A program made the translations under genes and the position numbers. From Pseudarthrobacter sp. C4D7 (GTDB lineage Bacteria > Actinomycetota > Actinomycetes > Actinomycetales > Micrococcaceae): DNA of 32,798 bases. The DNA is taken from contig NZ_JABFMW010000004.1 in NCBI RefSeq assembly GCF_013359725.1, positions 192,831 to 225,628 of the forward strand, in the 5' to 3' direction. Below the pieces are notes generated by a model. That model searched no databases, had not been told where the DNA came from, and saw only the letters and a list, made by a program, of their open reading frames with translations. Below, one piece after another: positions 16,214 to 25,876 of this stretch; the first letter of the stretch is position 1; every line of letters starts with the position of its first letter.

Positions 16214-18304
16214 GTGGCTAACGACAATACAGATATTCTGGCAGCAGATACAGCAGTCGAGGATGGCCGCACCCCTGACACTCCGTCCGCGTCCGCAACC
16301 CCAAGGGAATACGGCGCCAGCGATATCACCGTGCTGGAGGGCCTGGAGGCCGTCCGCAAACGTCCGGGCATGTACATCGGTTCCACGGGGCCCCGGGGCC
16401 TCCACCACCTGGTGTACGAAGTGGTGGACAACTCGGTCGATGAGGCGCTGGCCGGGTACTGCACCCACATCGAGATCGTGCTGCAGGCCGACGGCGGCGT
16501 CAAGGTGGTCGACAACGGCCGCGGCATCCCGGTGGACATGCACCCCACCGAACACAAGCCCACGGTGGAAGTCGTCATGACCATCCTGCACGCCGGCGGC
16601 AAGTTCGGCGGCGGCGGATATGCGGTCTCGGGCGGCCTGCACGGCGTCGGCATCTCCGTGGTCAATGCGCTCTCCAGCCGCGTCGACACCGAGGTCCGCC
16701 GGCAGGGCCACGTCTGGCGGATGTCCTTCGCCGACGGCGGCAAGCCCCAGGGCGAACTGGTCAAGGGCGAAGAGACTTCCGAGACCGGCACCACGCAGAC
16801 GTTCTACCCGGACGGCAGCATCTTCGAGACCACGGAATTCGACTTCGAGACCCTCCGGGCCCGGTTCCAGCAGATGGCTTTCCTGAACAAGGGCCTGCGC
16901 ATCACGCTGACGGACGAGCGCCGCACCGCATCGGAGACCCCCGGCGATGAGGACCTGAACCTGGACGCCGTCGAGACCGACGGCGAGGTTCCGGCCGAAT
17001 TCCACACCGTGGTCTATCAGTACGACGACGGCCTGCTGGACTACGTCAAGCACCTCAACTCCGGCAAGAAGGTGGACGTCGTCCACGAGGACGTCATCGC
17101 ATTCGAGACCGAAGACACCGAACGGCACATCGCCCTGGAAATGGCGATGCAGTGGACCAACGCCTACTCCGAAAGCGTCCATACCTACGCCAACACCATC
17201 AACACGCACGAGGGCGGCACCCACGAAGAGGGTTTCCGCGCCGCGATGACCTCCCTGATCAACCGCTACGCGCGGGAAAAGGGCATCATCAAGGAAAAGG
17301 ACGACAACCTCACCGGCGACGACATCCGTGAAGGGCTGACCGCCGTCATCTCGGTCAAGCTGTCCGAGCCGCAGTTCGAGGGCCAGACCAAGACCAAACT
17401 GGGCAACTCCGAGGTGAAGGGCTTCGTCCAGCGCGTGGTCACTGACGGCCTGGGAGACTGGCTGGAGCGCAACCCTGGCCCTGCCCGCGACGTGATCCGC
17501 AAGGCGATTTCGGCCGCGCAGGCCAGGATGGCGGCCAGGAAGGCCCGTGACAATGCGCGGCGCAAGAGCCCGCTGGAGTCCTTTGGCATGCCCGGCAAGC
17601 TTTCGGACTGCTCCTCCAAGAACCCGGAAAAGTGCGAGGTCTACATCGTGGAGGGCGACTCCGCCGGCGGCTCCGCCAAGCGCGGCCGCAATCCGGAGAC
17701 CCAGGCCATCCTGCCACTCCGCGGCAAGATCCTGAACGTGGAGCGCGCCCGCCTGGACAAGGCCCTGGGCAACGCAGAGGTCCAGTCCATGATCACTGCT
17801 TTTGGCACGGGCATCGGCGAGGACTTCGACCTGGCCAAGCTGAGATACCACAAGATCGTCCTGATGGCAGATGCCGACGTGGACGGCCAGCACATCACCA
17901 CCCTGCTGATGACCCTGCTGTTCCGTTACATGCGGCCCCTGATCGAGAACGGATACGTGTACCTGGCCCAGCCGCCGCTGTACCGGATCAAGTGGTCCAA
18001 CGCTCCGCACGACTACGTGTACAGCGACCGTGAACGCGACGCCAAGCTGGTGCAGGGGCAGGCTGCCGGCCGCCGTATTCCCAAGGACAACGGCATCCAG
18101 CGCTACAAGGGCCTTGGCGAGATGGACTACACCGAGCTCTGGGACACCACCATGGATCCCGACCACCGCACGTTGCTGCAGGTCACCATGGACGACGCCC
18201 TGGCCGCTGACCAGATCTTCTCCGTCCTCATGGGTGAAGACGTGGAATCACGCCGCAATTTCATCCAGCAGAACGCCAAGGACGTCCGGTTCCTGGACAT
18301 CTAA
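16214..18304 (+). CDS. gyrB: DNA gyrase subunit B
   Basis: GyrB is the ATPase half of the A2B2 topoisomerase that introduces negative supercoils. The start is set at GTG 16214 ([13 protein letters not shown]) because the preceding 54 codons have no family-like sequence; GAGGAGT lies about 11 bases upstream. The 696 residues contain the GHKL ATPase region ([61 protein letters not shown]), the TOPRIM motif [16 protein letters not shown] (EGDSAGG at about 480-486), [10 protein letters not shown] and the metal-binding DADVDG at 553-558, ending in the expected [17 protein letters not shown]. gyrA follows 55 bp later. Confidence 0.97.
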   Translation: MANDNTDILAADTAVEDGRTPDTPSASATPREYGASDITVLEGLEAVRKRPGMYIGSTGPRGLHHLVYEVVDNSVDEALAGYCTHIEIVLQADGGVKVVDNGRGIPVDMHPTEHKPTVEVVMTILHAGGKFGGGGYAVSGGLHGVGISVVNALSSRVDTEVRRQGHVWRMSFADGGKPQGELVKGEETSETGTTQTFYPDGSIFETTEFDFETLRARFQQMAFLNKGLRITLTDERRTASETPGDEDLNLDAVETDGEVPAEFHTVVYQYDDGLLDYVKHLNSGKKVDVVHEDVIAFETEDTERHIALEMAMQWTNAYSESVHTYANTINTHEGGTHEEGFRAAMTSLINRYAREKGIIKEKDDNLTGDDIREGLTAVISVKLSEPQFEGQTKTKLGNSEVKGFVQRVVTDGLGDWLERNPGPARDVIRKAISAAQARMAARKARDNARRKSPLESFGMPGKLSDCSSKNPEKCEVYIVEGDSAGGSAKRGRNPETQAILPLRGKILNVERARLDKALGNAEVQSMITAFGTGIGEDFDLAKLRYHKIVLMADADVDGQHITTLLMTLLFRYMRPLIENGYVYLAQPPLYRIKWSNAPHDYVYSDRERDAKLVQGQAAGRRIPKDNGIQRYKGLGEMDYTELWDTTMDPDHRTLLQVTMDDALAADQIFSVLMGEDVESRRNFIQQNAKDVRFLDI

Positions 18305-18359
18305 GGACCCGCTCCAAAGTATTCGGAACCAGACATATACCTGAAACGGAAATTAACCA

Positions 18360-21038
18360 ATGAGCGACGAAATCCCCGAGAATTCCGCCCCTGAGGCCGG
18401 AACTCCGGACACCGTTCTTGAAGGCGACGTGCTGATCGACCGCGTCGAACAGGTGGACCTGCAGACGGAGATGCAGCGTTCCTACCTGGACTACGCCATG
18501 GCTGTCATCGTTGGCCGTGCCCTCCCGGACGTCCGCGACGGGCTCAAGCCCGTGCACCGCCGCGTGCTCTACGCGATGTTCGACGGCGGCTACCGCCCGG
18601 ACAGGTCCTTCAACAAGTGCGCCCGCGTGGTGGGCGAGGTCATGGGCCAGTACCACCCGCACGGCGACACCGCGATCTACGACGCCCTGGTGCGCCTCAT
18701 CCAGGACTGGACCATGCGCTACCCGCTGGCACTGGGGCAGGGCAACTTCGGCTCACCGGGAAACGACGGCGCCGCGGCACCCCGATACACCGAAACCAAG
18801 ATGGCCCCCTTGGCCATGGAAATGGTCCGGGACATCGACGAGGAAACCGTTGATTTCCAGGACAACTACGACGGCAAGAACCAGGAACCCACCATCCTGC
18901 CGGCCAGGTTCCCCAACCTGCTGGTCAACGGTTCATCCGGCATCGCCGTCGGCATGGCCACCAACATTCCGCCGCACAACCTCCGGGAAGTGGCCGAGGG
19001 CGTGCAGTGGTACCTGGCCAACCCGGGCGCCACCCGCGAGGAGCTCCTCGAGGAACTGTTGGTTCGGGTGAAGGGTCCGGATTTCCCCACCGGAGCGACC
19101 ATTCTCGGCCACAAGGGCATCGAGGACGCGTACCGTACCGGCCGCGGGTCAGTCACCATGCGCGCAGTGGTAGCGGTGGAGGAACTGCAGGGACGCACGT
19201 GCCTGGTGGTTACCGAACTTCCGTACCAGGCCAACCCGGACAACCTGGCCATCAAGATCGCCGAACTGGTCAAGGACGGCAAGATCCAGGGCATCGCGGA
19301 CCTCCGCGACGAAACGTCCGGCCGTACCGGCCAGCGCCTGGTGATCGTCCTGAAGCGTGACGCCGTGCCCAAGGTGGTGCTGAACAACCTCTACAAGCAC
19401 ACCGAACTGCAGAGCAACTTCTCCGCCAACATGCTGGCCATCGTGGACGGGGTGCCCCGCACCCTGAGCCTTGATGCGTTCATCCGCCACTGGGTGACGC
19501 ACCAGATGGACGTCATCGCCCGCCGCACCCGGTACCGCCTGCGCAAGGCCGAGGAAGAAGCCCACATCCTCCGGGCCCTCCTCAAGGCACTGGACATGCT
19601 GGACGAGGTCATTGCCCTCATCCGCGCCTCCAGCACCACCGAGGCCGCCCGGGACGGGCTGATGGAACTGCTGGACATCGATGAACTGCAGGCCCGGGCC
19701 ATCCTGGACATGCAGCTGCGCCGCCTGGCTGCCCTGGAACGCCAGAAGATCCAGGAAAAGCACGCGGAACTCGAAGCCATGATCACCGAATACAAGGAGA
19801 TCCTTGGTTCGGAGCAGCGCCAGCGCGAGATCATCAGCACTGAACTGGGCGAGATCGTGGATAAGCACGGCGACGACCGGCGCACCAAGATCCTCATGGG
19901 CTACGACGGCGACATGTCCATGGAGGACCTGATCCCCGAAGAGGAAATGGTTGTCACCATTACCCGCGGCGGCTACGTCAAGCGCACCCGCAGTGACAAC
20001 TACCGGTCACAGCAGCGCGGCGGCAAGGGCATCAAGGGTGCCCAGCTCCGTGGTGACGACGTGGTGGAGCACTTCTTCGTCACCACCACCCACCACTGGC
20101 TGTTGTTCTTCACCAACCTGGGACGGGTCTACCGCGCGAAAGCGTATGAGCTGATGGAAGCGGGCCGGGACGCCAAGGGCCAGCACGTGGCCAACCTGAT
20201 GGCATTCCAGCCTGATGAGCACATCGCCCAGGTCCTGGACCTTAAGGACTACCAGCAGGCACCGTACCTGGTGCTGGCAACCAAGAGGGGCCTGGTGAAG
20301 AAGACCAGGCTGGAGGACTACGACACCAACCGTTCGGCCGGGGTGATCGCCATCAACCTGCGCGACGGCGACGAACTGGTCTCCGCCCAGCTGGTGTCCG
20401 AGACAGACGACCTCTTCCTGGTCTCCCGCATGGGCCAGTCCATCCGCTTCACGGCCACCGATGACGCGCTTCGTCCCATGGGTCGGGCGACCTCAGGCGT
20501 TACCGGCATGAAGTTCCGCGAGGACGATGAGCTGCTGGCCGCAGATGTGGTCACGGACGGTTCATTCGTGTTCATCGTCACCGAAGGCGGTTACGCCAAG
20601 CGCACTGCGGTGGAGGAATACCGGCTGCAGGGCCGTGGCGGCCTGGGGATCAAGGTAGGCAAGTACCAGGAAGAACGCGGCCACTTGGTGGGCGCACTGA
20701 TCGTCCAGGAAGAAGACGAAGTCCTGGTGGTCATGGAAGGCGGCAAGGTGGTCCGTTCCTCCGTTGCCGGCGTCCCTGCCAAGGGCCGCGACACCATGGG
20801 CGTCATCTTCGCCAAACCGGATAAGAACGACCGGATTATCGAGGTGGCGCGCAACAGCGAACGCGGTCTCGAGGACGAGGAATCCGCCGGCGATGACGTA
20901 ACGTTGGCTGAAGATGGCGGGACGGCTGGGGAATCCGCCGCGCCAGCAATGGCAGAAGAATCACCGGCCGTTGAGTCAGAGGACGCCTCGGGCGACGCTG
21001 AGCCGAACGAAGACAACACGGAGGTAACGAGTGAGTAA
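18360..21038 (+). CDS. gyrA: DNA gyrase subunit A
   Basis: GyrA cuts and rejoins DNA and wraps it for supercoiling. The 892 residues include [35 protein letters not shown], the catalytic tyrosine Y143 in APRYTETK, and the GyrA box QRGGKGIKG in the C-terminal wrapping domain. The quinolone-determining segment reads [17 protein letters not shown], with Thr at the position of E. coli Ser83 and Asp at Asp87, so no classic resistance substitution of the aspartate is seen. The tail from about residue 840 is strongly acidic. The TAA stop overlaps the next start by 8 bp. Confidence 0.97.
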   Translation: MSDEIPENSAPEAGTPDTVLEGDVLIDRVEQVDLQTEMQRSYLDYAMAVIVGRALPDVRDGLKPVHRRVLYAMFDGGYRPDRSFNKCARVVGEVMGQYHPHGDTAIYDALVRLIQDWTMRYPLALGQGNFGSPGNDGAAAPRYTETKMAPLAMEMVRDIDEETVDFQDNYDGKNQEPTILPARFPNLLVNGSSGIAVGMATNIPPHNLREVAEGVQWYLANPGATREELLEELLVRVKGPDFPTGATILGHKGIEDAYRTGRGSVTMRAVVAVEELQGRTCLVVTELPYQANPDNLAIKIAELVKDGKIQGIADLRDETSGRTGQRLVIVLKRDAVPKVVLNNLYKHTELQSNFSANMLAIVDGVPRTLSLDAFIRHWVTHQMDVIARRTRYRLRKAEEEAHILRALLKALDMLDEVIALIRASSTTEAARDGLMELLDIDELQARAILDMQLRRLAALERQKIQEKHAELEAMITEYKEILGSEQRQREIISTELGEIVDKHGDDRRTKILMGYDGDMSMEDLIPEEEMVVTITRGGYVKRTRSDNYRSQQRGGKGIKGAQLRGDDVVEHFFVTTTHHWLLFFTNLGRVYRAKAYELMEAGRDAKGQHVANLMAFQPDEHIAQVLDLKDYQQAPYLVLATKRGLVKKTRLEDYDTNRSAGVIAINLRDGDELVSAQLVSETDDLFLVSRMGQSIRFTATDDALRPMGRATSGVTGMKFREDDELLAADVVTDGSFVFIVTEGGYAKRTAVEEYRLQGRGGLGIKVGKYQEERGHLVGALIVQEEDEVLVVMEGGKVVRSSVAGVPAKGRDTMGVIFAKPDKNDRIIEVARNSERGLEDEESAGDDVTLAEDGGTAGESAAPAMAEESPAVESEDASGDAEPNEDNTEVTSE

Positions 21039-21699
21039 TTCCGACTCATTTCCCAAGCCGAACAGCACCGTTCCCGACGGGAACCGGCCTTCAGCGGCAC
21101 CCCGGGTGAACGCCCCCGTTCGTCCTCAGCAGCGCCCGTCGGCTCCGGCCGGTGCACCGGGACAGCGGCCCGCGGTTCCGGGCCAGCGTCCCCAGCAGGG
21201 CGAGCGTCCCCAGCAGGGCGAGCGGCCCGTGCAGCCCGGACAGCGTCCCTTCCAGGGGCAGCAGGGGCAGCGTCCTGCGCAGGGTTCATCAAACCAGGGC
21301 ACACCTGGCCTGGTGAAGCCGGCACCGAAGGCCAAAGTCCGGCGCGCCCGCCTGCTGATCAGCAAGGTGGACCCGTGGTCCGTCCTGAAGATGGCGTTCC
21401 TGTTGTCCGTGGCGCTGGGCATCGTTACCGTGGTCGCGGCCATCGTCCTGTGGACTGTCCTGGACCTCACCGGGATCTTCGACCAGGTGGACAGCCTGCT
21501 CGGTACGCTCGCCGGTTCTGAAAGCGGCGGCTTCGAACTGAAGAAGGTGGCCTCACTGGGCCAGGTGGCTTCTTTCGCCACCATCATCGCAGTGGTCAAC
21601 GTGGTCCTGCTGACGGCACTGTCCATGCTGTCCGCTGTCCTCTACAACATTTCAGCCACCCTGGTGGGCGGCATTGGGGTGACCCTCACCGACGATTAG
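21031..21699 (+). CDS. DUF3566 membrane protein
   Basis: This 222-residue protein has a long Pro/Gln/Gly/Arg-rich N-terminal arm (1-105), then a DUF3566 domain with two membrane segments: near 122-147 ([27 protein letters not shown]) and 184-215 ([33 protein letters not shown]). DUF3566 proteins follow gyrA in many actinobacteria; their function is unknown to me. The GTG start lies inside the gyrA stop region, preceded by GGAGG, so it is co-translated with gyrA. The arm carries a perfect tandem 18-bp repeat. Confidence 0.9.
   Translation: MSNSDSFPKPNSTVPDGNRPSAAPRVNAPVRPQQRPSAPAGAPGQRPAVPGQRPQQGERPQQGERPVQPGQRPFQGQQGQRPAQGSSNQGTPGLVKPAPKAKVRRARLLISKVDPWSVLKMAFLLSVALGIVTVVAAIVLWTVLDLTGIFDQVDSLLGTLAGSESGGFELKKVASLGQVASFATIIAVVNVVLLTALSMLSAVLYNISATLVGGIGVTLTDD
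21187..21222 (+). repeat. Perfect 18-bp tandem duplication within the DUF3566 gene
   Basis: CGTCCCCAGCAGGGCGAG occurs twice back to back (21187-21204 and 21205-21222), encoding RPQQGE twice. Its length is a multiple of three, so copy-number change would keep the frame. Confidence 0.9.
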
Positions 21700-21705
21700 G
21701 AGCCA

Positions 21706-21753
21706 TTTTCACCGGCTCCACGGCGGTGAAAAGGCCCGATTTGAGATCGGGCC
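21706..21753 (+). terminator. Double hairpin after the gyrA-DUF3566 unit
   Basis: Two adjacent hairpins follow the stop codon by 6 bp. The first pairs TTTTCACCG (21706-21714) with CGGTGAAAA (21724-21732). The second pairs GGCCCGAT (21733-21740) with ATCGGGCC (21746-21753). Neither is followed by a long T-run. Together they likely end the gyrase transcript before tRNA-Ile. Confidence 0.65.
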
Positions 21754-21796
21754 GGGGTGTGCTGTAAAGTCATGTCTCGGCCCGATGAGGGACTGA

Positions 21797-21870
21797 GGGC
21801 GTATAGCTCAGGCGGTTAGAGCGCTTCGCTGATAACGAAGAGGTCCCAGGTTCAAGTCCTGGTACGCCCA
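21797..21870 (+). tRNA. tRNA-Ile (GAT anticodon)
   Basis: The 74-nt sequence folds as a cloverleaf: acceptor GGGCGTA with TACGCCC, D-arm GCTCAGGCGGTTAGAGC, anticodon loop CTGATAA (GAT), and T-arm around GGTTCAAGTCC. The discriminator is A; CCA is not encoded. The position after gyrA matches many actinobacteria. Confidence 0.97.
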
Positions 21871-21941
21871 CGGAACCTGTGCAGGTTTCGAACGTAGGTT
21901 TGGTCCGGAGTAATCCGGAACCTGGCCGGAATGGGGAGCAT

Positions 21942-22058
21942 GTGAAGAAGTTGCTTGTATTGGCAGCGGCAATCGCAGGCTTCCTGGTCTATCGGAAAGC
22001 ACAGGAATCCGAAGCCCGGAAAACGGTCTGGAGCAAGTCAACCGATACGGTGGACTAG
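21942..22058 (+). CDS. DLW-39 family small protein
   Basis: A 38-residue peptide begins GTG at 21942 with GGGGAG just upstream: KKLLVLAAAIAGFLVYRKAQ, then ESEARKTVWSKSTDTVD. It has one hydrophobic N-terminal segment followed by a charged tail with a late tryptophan. This agrees with the DLW-39 family, short actinobacterial proteins encoded next to tRNA-Ile/tRNA-Ala beside gyrA; the DLW tripeptide itself is TVW here. Function is unknown. Codon use resembles its neighbours. The spacing of the ribosome binding site to GTG is short (3 bases). Confidence 0.8.
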   Translation: MKKLLVLAAAIAGFLVYRKAQESEARKTVWSKSTDTVD

Positions 22059-22106
22059 CCCCAATACCCGCTCCGGAAGCCTGTCAGAGGCTTCGCGGTT
22101 CTAGGG

Positions 22107-22112
22107 TATGAT
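22107..22112 (+). promoter_or_regulatory. Candidate -10 element of tRNA-Ala
   Basis: TATGAT lies 19 bp before the tRNA-Ala gene. A poor -35 (TGTCAG, 22082-22087) is 19 bases further upstream. Confidence 0.35.
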
Positions 22113-22130
22113 GGACGGGTTGCTTCTTAT

Positions 22131-22206
22131 GGGGGCATGGCGCAATTGGTAGCGCACCTGCTTTGCAAGCAGGGGGTTCGGGGTTCGAGTCCCCGTGCCT
22201 CCACCA
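22131..22206 (+). tRNA. tRNA-Ala (TGC anticodon)
   Basis: Acceptor GGGGGCA pairs with TGCCTCC (one G-U), the anticodon loop is TTTGCAA (TGC), and the T-arm has GGTTCGAGTCC. The 3' CCA is encoded in the genome (22204-22206). Confidence 0.97.
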
Positions 22207-22211
22207 TAAGG

Positions 22212-22248
22212 AAGTCCCGGTCAGCGGAAACGCAGGCCGGGACTTTTT
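22212..22248 (+). terminator. Intrinsic terminator after tRNA-Ala
   Basis: AAGTCCCGG (22212-22220) pairs with CCGGGACTT (22237-22245) and continues into further T residues, a classic terminator 6 bp after the tRNA. Confidence 0.8.
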
Positions 22249-22289
22249 GCTTTCCACCTGCGCCAGGAACCAGCACCAAAGGGGCTGCA

Positions 22290-23237
22290 ATGAATTTCTT
22301 CTTCGCGGCCCTGGGGGTCCTGGGCGTCGCCTCATCCGGCCCCCTGATCGCGGCTACGCTTGGCGCCACAAGCGTCAGCGCGCTTGCGATCGCCTTCTGG
22401 CGCAACGCCATCGGTGCCGCCGTGATGGCCTCCCCCACGCTCATCAGGGAACCCGGCCAGTTCCGCAGGATCACCGGCCGTGAGTTCCGCTGGTCCATGC
22501 TGGCCGCCGTCGCACTTGCCCTGCATTTTGCCTGCTTCATTACGTCCCTCCAGCTGACATCCGTCGCGGCTGCCACTGCCCTCGTTTGCCTCCAGTCGGC
22601 CTGGATTGCCGTCTTTCAGCTCTTCCGCGGCGTCCGGCACCGCTGGCAGGTCCTGTTGGGGCTGGGGATCGCGTTTGGCGGCGTGGCTGCGATTACCGGG
22701 TTCGACATGGGATCGTCCCCGCAGGCCCTTGCTGGAGACTTGCTGGCCGTGGCCGGAGGCGCCCTTGCGGGCCTGTACACGCTCGCGGGCGGCAAGGCCC
22801 GGCAGAGCATGACCACAGGAACCTACACCACGCTCTGCTACGGCATGTGCGCCGCCCTGGTGGCGGTCATAGCCGTGGTGGCAGGCCAACCTCTGGGTGG
22901 GTTCGAGCCTGCAGGCTGGCTGGGCATCGCAGCCATCACCGTATGCGCCCAACTGGTGGGACACACCGCCTTCAACCACCTGCTGGCCACCATGAGTCCG
23001 CTCCTGGTCTCCATGATCATCCTGCTGGAAATCCCCGGTGCCGCGCTGTTGGCAGCTGTTTTCCTTCATGAGACGCTGCCTGCGGGCACCTACGCCGGGC
23101 TTGGACTGATCTTGGCGGGGCTCGCCGTCGTGGTCCTTGGTCAAAGGAGCAGCAAGGGTCCCCGGCGCGGCCGCCGTGGATCGGCACGCCAGGAGGATCC
23201 GCCGTCGGAACGCCTCGCCGGGCTGGGAACTGACTGA
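22290..23237 (+). CDS. EamA/DMT-superfamily transporter
   Basis: This 315-residue integral membrane protein has about ten hydrophobic segments in two repeated halves, as in drug/metabolite transporters of the EamA type. The start MNFFFAALGVLGVASSGPLIAA at 22290 has AAAGGGG 5 bases upstream. Conserved features include RNAIGAAVM after the first pair of helices, LTSVAAATALVCLQSAWIAVF, and in the second half LVGHTAFNHLLATMSPLLVSMIILLEIPGAALLAAVFLHETL. The tail is basic and hydrophilic. The substrate cannot be told from sequence. An earlier in-frame start would run through tRNA-Ala and is not real. Confidence 0.88.
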   Translation: MNFFFAALGVLGVASSGPLIAATLGATSVSALAIAFWRNAIGAAVMASPTLIREPGQFRRITGREFRWSMLAAVALALHFACFITSLQLTSVAAATALVCLQSAWIAVFQLFRGVRHRWQVLLGLGIAFGGVAAITGFDMGSSPQALAGDLLAVAGGALAGLYTLAGGKARQSMTTGTYTTLCYGMCAALVAVIAVVAGQPLGGFEPAGWLGIAAITVCAQLVGHTAFNHLLATMSPLLVSMIILLEIPGAALLAAVFLHETLPAGTYAGLGLILAGLAVVVLGQRSSKGPRRGRRGSARQEDPPSERLAGLGTD

Positions 23238-23240
23238 GCG

Positions 23241-24116
23241 CTACTGGCCGCCGCGACGGACCGGCTGGGCCGTATTAACGGTGTGGATGGCCCGCAGGAG
23301 CTTGGCCGGAAAGTACACCGAGAAGAAAACCACCATGGGGGCCTTCAAGGCCATCTTCCTGACGTTGTGGGCCTTATAGGTCCGGTCAAACCGGGTGACG
23401 TAGTAGCGGTAGTCCCGCGGTGAATCCTCAAGCCGGCGCGCGGACATGCCGGACACCATTTGCGGCCAGTAGCGCACTGGAAGGTCGTGATCGGCCAGGT
23501 GAAGGGACAAATCGATGTCCTCGTGCATCTCATCCTTTTCGTCCCTGCAGGTCTCGGAACGGATGGTTTCCCAGGCGGTGGCGCGCAGCGCCATGTTGGA
23601 GCCGAAGAGGAAGTGGTACTGGTGCTTGGCCAGCTTCAGCATGAGCTGGCGCATTTTGTCGTCAGCCTTCAGTCCAAAGCGCCGCATCGGCATGTCGTAG
23701 TACACCACGGGGCCGGTGGCAGCCTGGACCGACTGGTCGGCAAAGGCCTTCTGCACCTGCTCCACCCAGTCCGGTTCCACGATGGAGTCAGCGTCGATGC
23801 GTCCCAGGATGTCTCCGGTGGCATGGTCCAGCCCATAGTTCCTGGTGGGGATGAGCCCCTGTTCCCGGTCCTGGCTCAGCAGGATGATGGGACTTTCCGG
23901 ATACTCGAGCTGCATCTGGCGGACGATGTCAGTCGTCCGGTCCTTCGACAGGTTGTCCACCACGATGATCTCGTGGGCCGGGACGGACTGGTAGATGGCC
24001 GCTATCAGGCATTGCCGGATCACGCTTTCCTCGTTGTACGCCGGGATGACGATTGACACGCGGAGCTGTACGGCTGCGTTGTTCACGGCATCCCCAGAGG
24101 ATCGATTGGCTGACAT
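23241..24116 (-). CDS. Family 2 glycosyltransferase
   Basis: The 291-residue protein starts at ATG 24116 (MSANRSSGDAVN); a longer frame begins at 24176 but would overlap a terminator hairpin. The GT-A fold is clear: RVSIVIPAYNEESVIRQCLIAAIYQ, IIVVDNLSKDRTTDIV, the nucleotide-sugar metal motif GRIDADS (DxD), and EDIDLSLHLADHDLP (ED acceptor motif). The C-terminal part has one weakly hydrophobic helix (KAPMVVFFSVYFPAKLLRAI) that may attach it to the membrane. It converges on the transporter gene with only 3 bp between the stops. Donor and acceptor are unknown. A 5-codon mini-ORF precedes the start. Confidence 0.88.
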   Translation of the reverse strand: MSANRSSGDAVNNAAVQLRVSIVIPAYNEESVIRQCLIAAIYQSVPAHEIIVVDNLSKDRTTDIVRQMQLEYPESPIILLSQDREQGLIPTRNYGLDHATGDILGRIDADSIVEPDWVEQVQKAFADQSVQAATGPVVYYDMPMRRFGLKADDKMRQLMLKLAKHQYHFLFGSNMALRATAWETIRSETCRDEKDEMHEDIDLSLHLADHDLPVRYWPQMVSGMSARRLEDSPRDYRYYVTRFDRTYKAHNVRKMALKAPMVVFFSVYFPAKLLRAIHTVNTAQPVRRGGQ

Positions 24117-24157
24117 CACTTCAAATCTAGCATCCGGTAAACCTCCTGCCCCGGACA

Positions 24158-24195
24158 CGCAAAGGGGCTCCGCCACCAGGCGGAGCCCCTTTGCG
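24158..24195 (-). terminator. Strong hairpin between the Ala-rich gene and the glycosyltransferase
   Basis: A perfect 17-bp stem (24158-24174 with 24179-24195) and a 4-base loop lie 13 bp past the stop of the gene at 24208. There is no T-run, but stem stability is high. It separates that gene from the glycosyltransferase read in the same direction. Confidence 0.75.
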
Positions 24196-24207
24196 GCGTT
24201 GGGAAAA

Positions 24208-25167
24208 CTAGGCCTGGGTGCCCTTGTTCTCCTTGGCTGCAGCCTTGGCGTCGGCAGCTGCGGACTTGGCGCCCTCCGCGGCGTCTTCGGCCACGTGCTT
24301 TGCCTTGTCAGCCCCGTCTTCAGCCTTGTCCTTGGCTGCGTCGGCTGCGTCCGCTGCCTTGTCCGCTACGGCGGCCGCAGCGGAACCAGCCGCGTCGGCA
24401 GCCTTGCCGGCTGCGCCTGCGAGGTTTTCCTTGACCTCGCTGACGGTGGTGGCAGGTACCTGGGCAGGCGTGGGGGTGACCGGAGACGGAGTCTTCCAGG
24501 GGTCCTCCACAGGCTTGGAAGCCTTCCATGCGGCCACGCCGGCGGCCACAGCAGCAGCAATGACACCGAAGACCAGCCAGCCGCGCTTCTTCTTGGGCTC
24601 GGGCTGGGCCATCTGGATGCCGACAGTGCGGCCTGCCTCGGTTGCAGCGGCCTTCAGCTGGGTGCCGGTTGCCTGGGCCTGCTCCTGGAGGGTGTGGATG
24701 ATTCCGGCGTCCCCGAGCTTGTGGGCCACCGCGTCAACCCGGGCCGGAGTGTTTTCCAGGGTGCGGTGGACGGCTTCTGACGCCACACCGATCTGGTCTG
24801 AGAGCCGGGGCAGGTAGTCCACCACAACCCGGTCACGGGCGTTCAGGACAACCGGAGTGGCTTTGTCCAGGGCTTCGTGCAGCCTGGGTGATGCACCCTC
24901 AACCACGTCATTGATCCTGGGGGCCAGGTGGGCCAGTCCATCCTGGATCCGCGGCGTTACGGTGGCGACACCGTCTGCGAGGCTGTGGGCGGCCGTCTTC
25001 AGGCCTTCCTGGATTTTGGGAGATGCGCTGTCCAGCCCCTGCTGCAGGCGGGGAACAGCCCAGTCCACGGCAGCCTCCACCCGGGGGGCCGCCCAATCCT
25101 TGGCGTTTTCCACCGCACTGGTGACCGACTGCTCAAGGTCACGGGCAATACGATCCGATTTCTTCAC
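24208..25167 (-). CDS. Alanine-rich single-pass membrane protein with amphipathic repeats
   Basis: I do not recognise a named family. The 319 residues start at GTG 25167 with GGGAGG 5 bases upstream. Residues about 15-125 are a series of short amphipathic units resembling apolipoprotein-type repeats (for example SASPKIQEGLKTAAHSL, VTPRIQDGLAHLAPRI, ASPRLHEALDKATP). One membrane segment sits near 196-216 (GWLVFGVIAAAVAAGVAAW) after a KKKR cluster. The tail (about 245-319) is Ala/Lys/Asp-rich with repeated AADAAKDKAEDGADKAK-type motifs typical of extended helices. The gene is divergent from the cyclophilin gene. A structural role at the membrane is a guess. Confidence 0.75.
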   Translation of the reverse strand: MKKSDRIARDLEQSVTSAVENAKDWAAPRVEAAVDWAVPRLQQGLDSASPKIQEGLKTAAHSLADGVATVTPRIQDGLAHLAPRINDVVEGASPRLHEALDKATPVVLNARDRVVVDYLPRLSDQIGVASEAVHRTLENTPARVDAVAHKLGDAGIIHTLQEQAQATGTQLKAAATEAGRTVGIQMAQPEPKKKRGWLVFGVIAAAVAAGVAAWKASKPVEDPWKTPSPVTPTPAQVPATTVSEVKENLAGAAGKAADAAGSAAAAVADKAADAADAAKDKAEDGADKAKHVAEDAAEGAKSAAADAKAAAKENKGTQA

Positions 25168-25321
25168 AACTACCTCCCGATTAATGTGACGGTTCTGTCG
25201 CTAGCCTACGTGCCCAGACCACCACGAGCTATTCACCCTGCGGATTTTAGGGCGATTTCACCGAGCGCGGAACTGCCCCCGCTGCCGTGGCCGTCCAGAA
25301 CCGGCATGGGAGAATCAACCT

Positions 25322-25867
25322 ATGACTGCCATCGCAACCGCAAAAGCAACCATCCACACGAGCCTCGGCGACATCGTGGTTAACCTCTTCGGCAACCACG
25401 CGCCCAAGACGGTCAAGAACTTTGTTGGCCTTGCCACCGGTGAACAGGCCTGGACCCACCCTGAAACCGGTGAGGACAAGACCGGCACCCCGCTCTACAA
25501 CGGAACCATCTTCCACCGGATCATCAAGGACTTCATGATCCAGGCGGGCGATCCCCTGGGCCGTGGAACCGGTGGTCCCGGCTACCGCTTCGACGACGAA
25601 ATCCACCCCGAACTGAGCTTCAACCAGCCGTACAAGCTGGCCATGGCCAACGCCGGCATCCAGATGGGCAAGGGCACCAACGGCTCACAGTTCTTCATCA
25701 CCACCATTCCCACGGACTGGCTGCAGGGCAAGCACACCATCTTCGGTGAGGTGGCTGACGACGAATCCAAGAAGGTCGTCGACGCCATCGAGGGTGTCCG
25801 TACCGGCATGGGCGACCGCCCGGTTGAGGACGTCACCATCAACAGCATCGACATCGAACAGCTGTAA
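25322..25867 (+). CDS. ppiA: Peptidyl-prolyl cis-trans isomerase, cyclophilin type
   Basis: Cyclophilins speed proline isomerisation during protein folding. The 181 residues show ATIHTSLGDIVVNLFGNHAPKTVKNFVGLATG, the catalytic FHRIIKDFMIQAGDP, GSQFFITT and HTIFGEV, all standard family motifs. There is no signal peptide, so the protein is cytoplasmic. The gene lies upstream of a rhomboid gene with a gap of 9 bp, suggesting one transcript. This position near gyrA is common among actinobacteria. Confidence 0.96.
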   Translation: MTAIATAKATIHTSLGDIVVNLFGNHAPKTVKNFVGLATGEQAWTHPETGEDKTGTPLYNGTIFHRIIKDFMIQAGDPLGRGTGGPGYRFDDEIHPELSFNQPYKLAMANAGIQMGKGTNGSQFFITTIPTDWLQGKHTIFGEVADDESKKVVDAIEGVRTGMGDRPVEDVTINSIDIEQL

Positions 25868-25876
25868 CGCCGCACC

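Noticed and set aside
16109..18166. A 685-codon open frame antisense to gyrB
   Set aside because: It is the mirror of a highly conserved GC-rich gene, with low-complexity Val/Gly/His-rich sequence, a common artefact at high GC.
19856..19864. DnaA-box-like sequence inside gyrA (and a similar one in pabA near 30026)
   Set aside because: Single one-mismatch matches within conserved codons, with no neighbouring boxes; expected by chance.
22137..22289. N-terminal extension of the EamA transporter
   Set aside because: It would translate tRNA-Ala and its terminator; ATG at 22290 has a proper ribosome binding site and family-like N-terminus.
24117..24176. N-terminal extension of the glycosyltransferase
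   Set aside because: It begins inside a 17-bp terminator hairpin and has no glycosyltransferase similarity.
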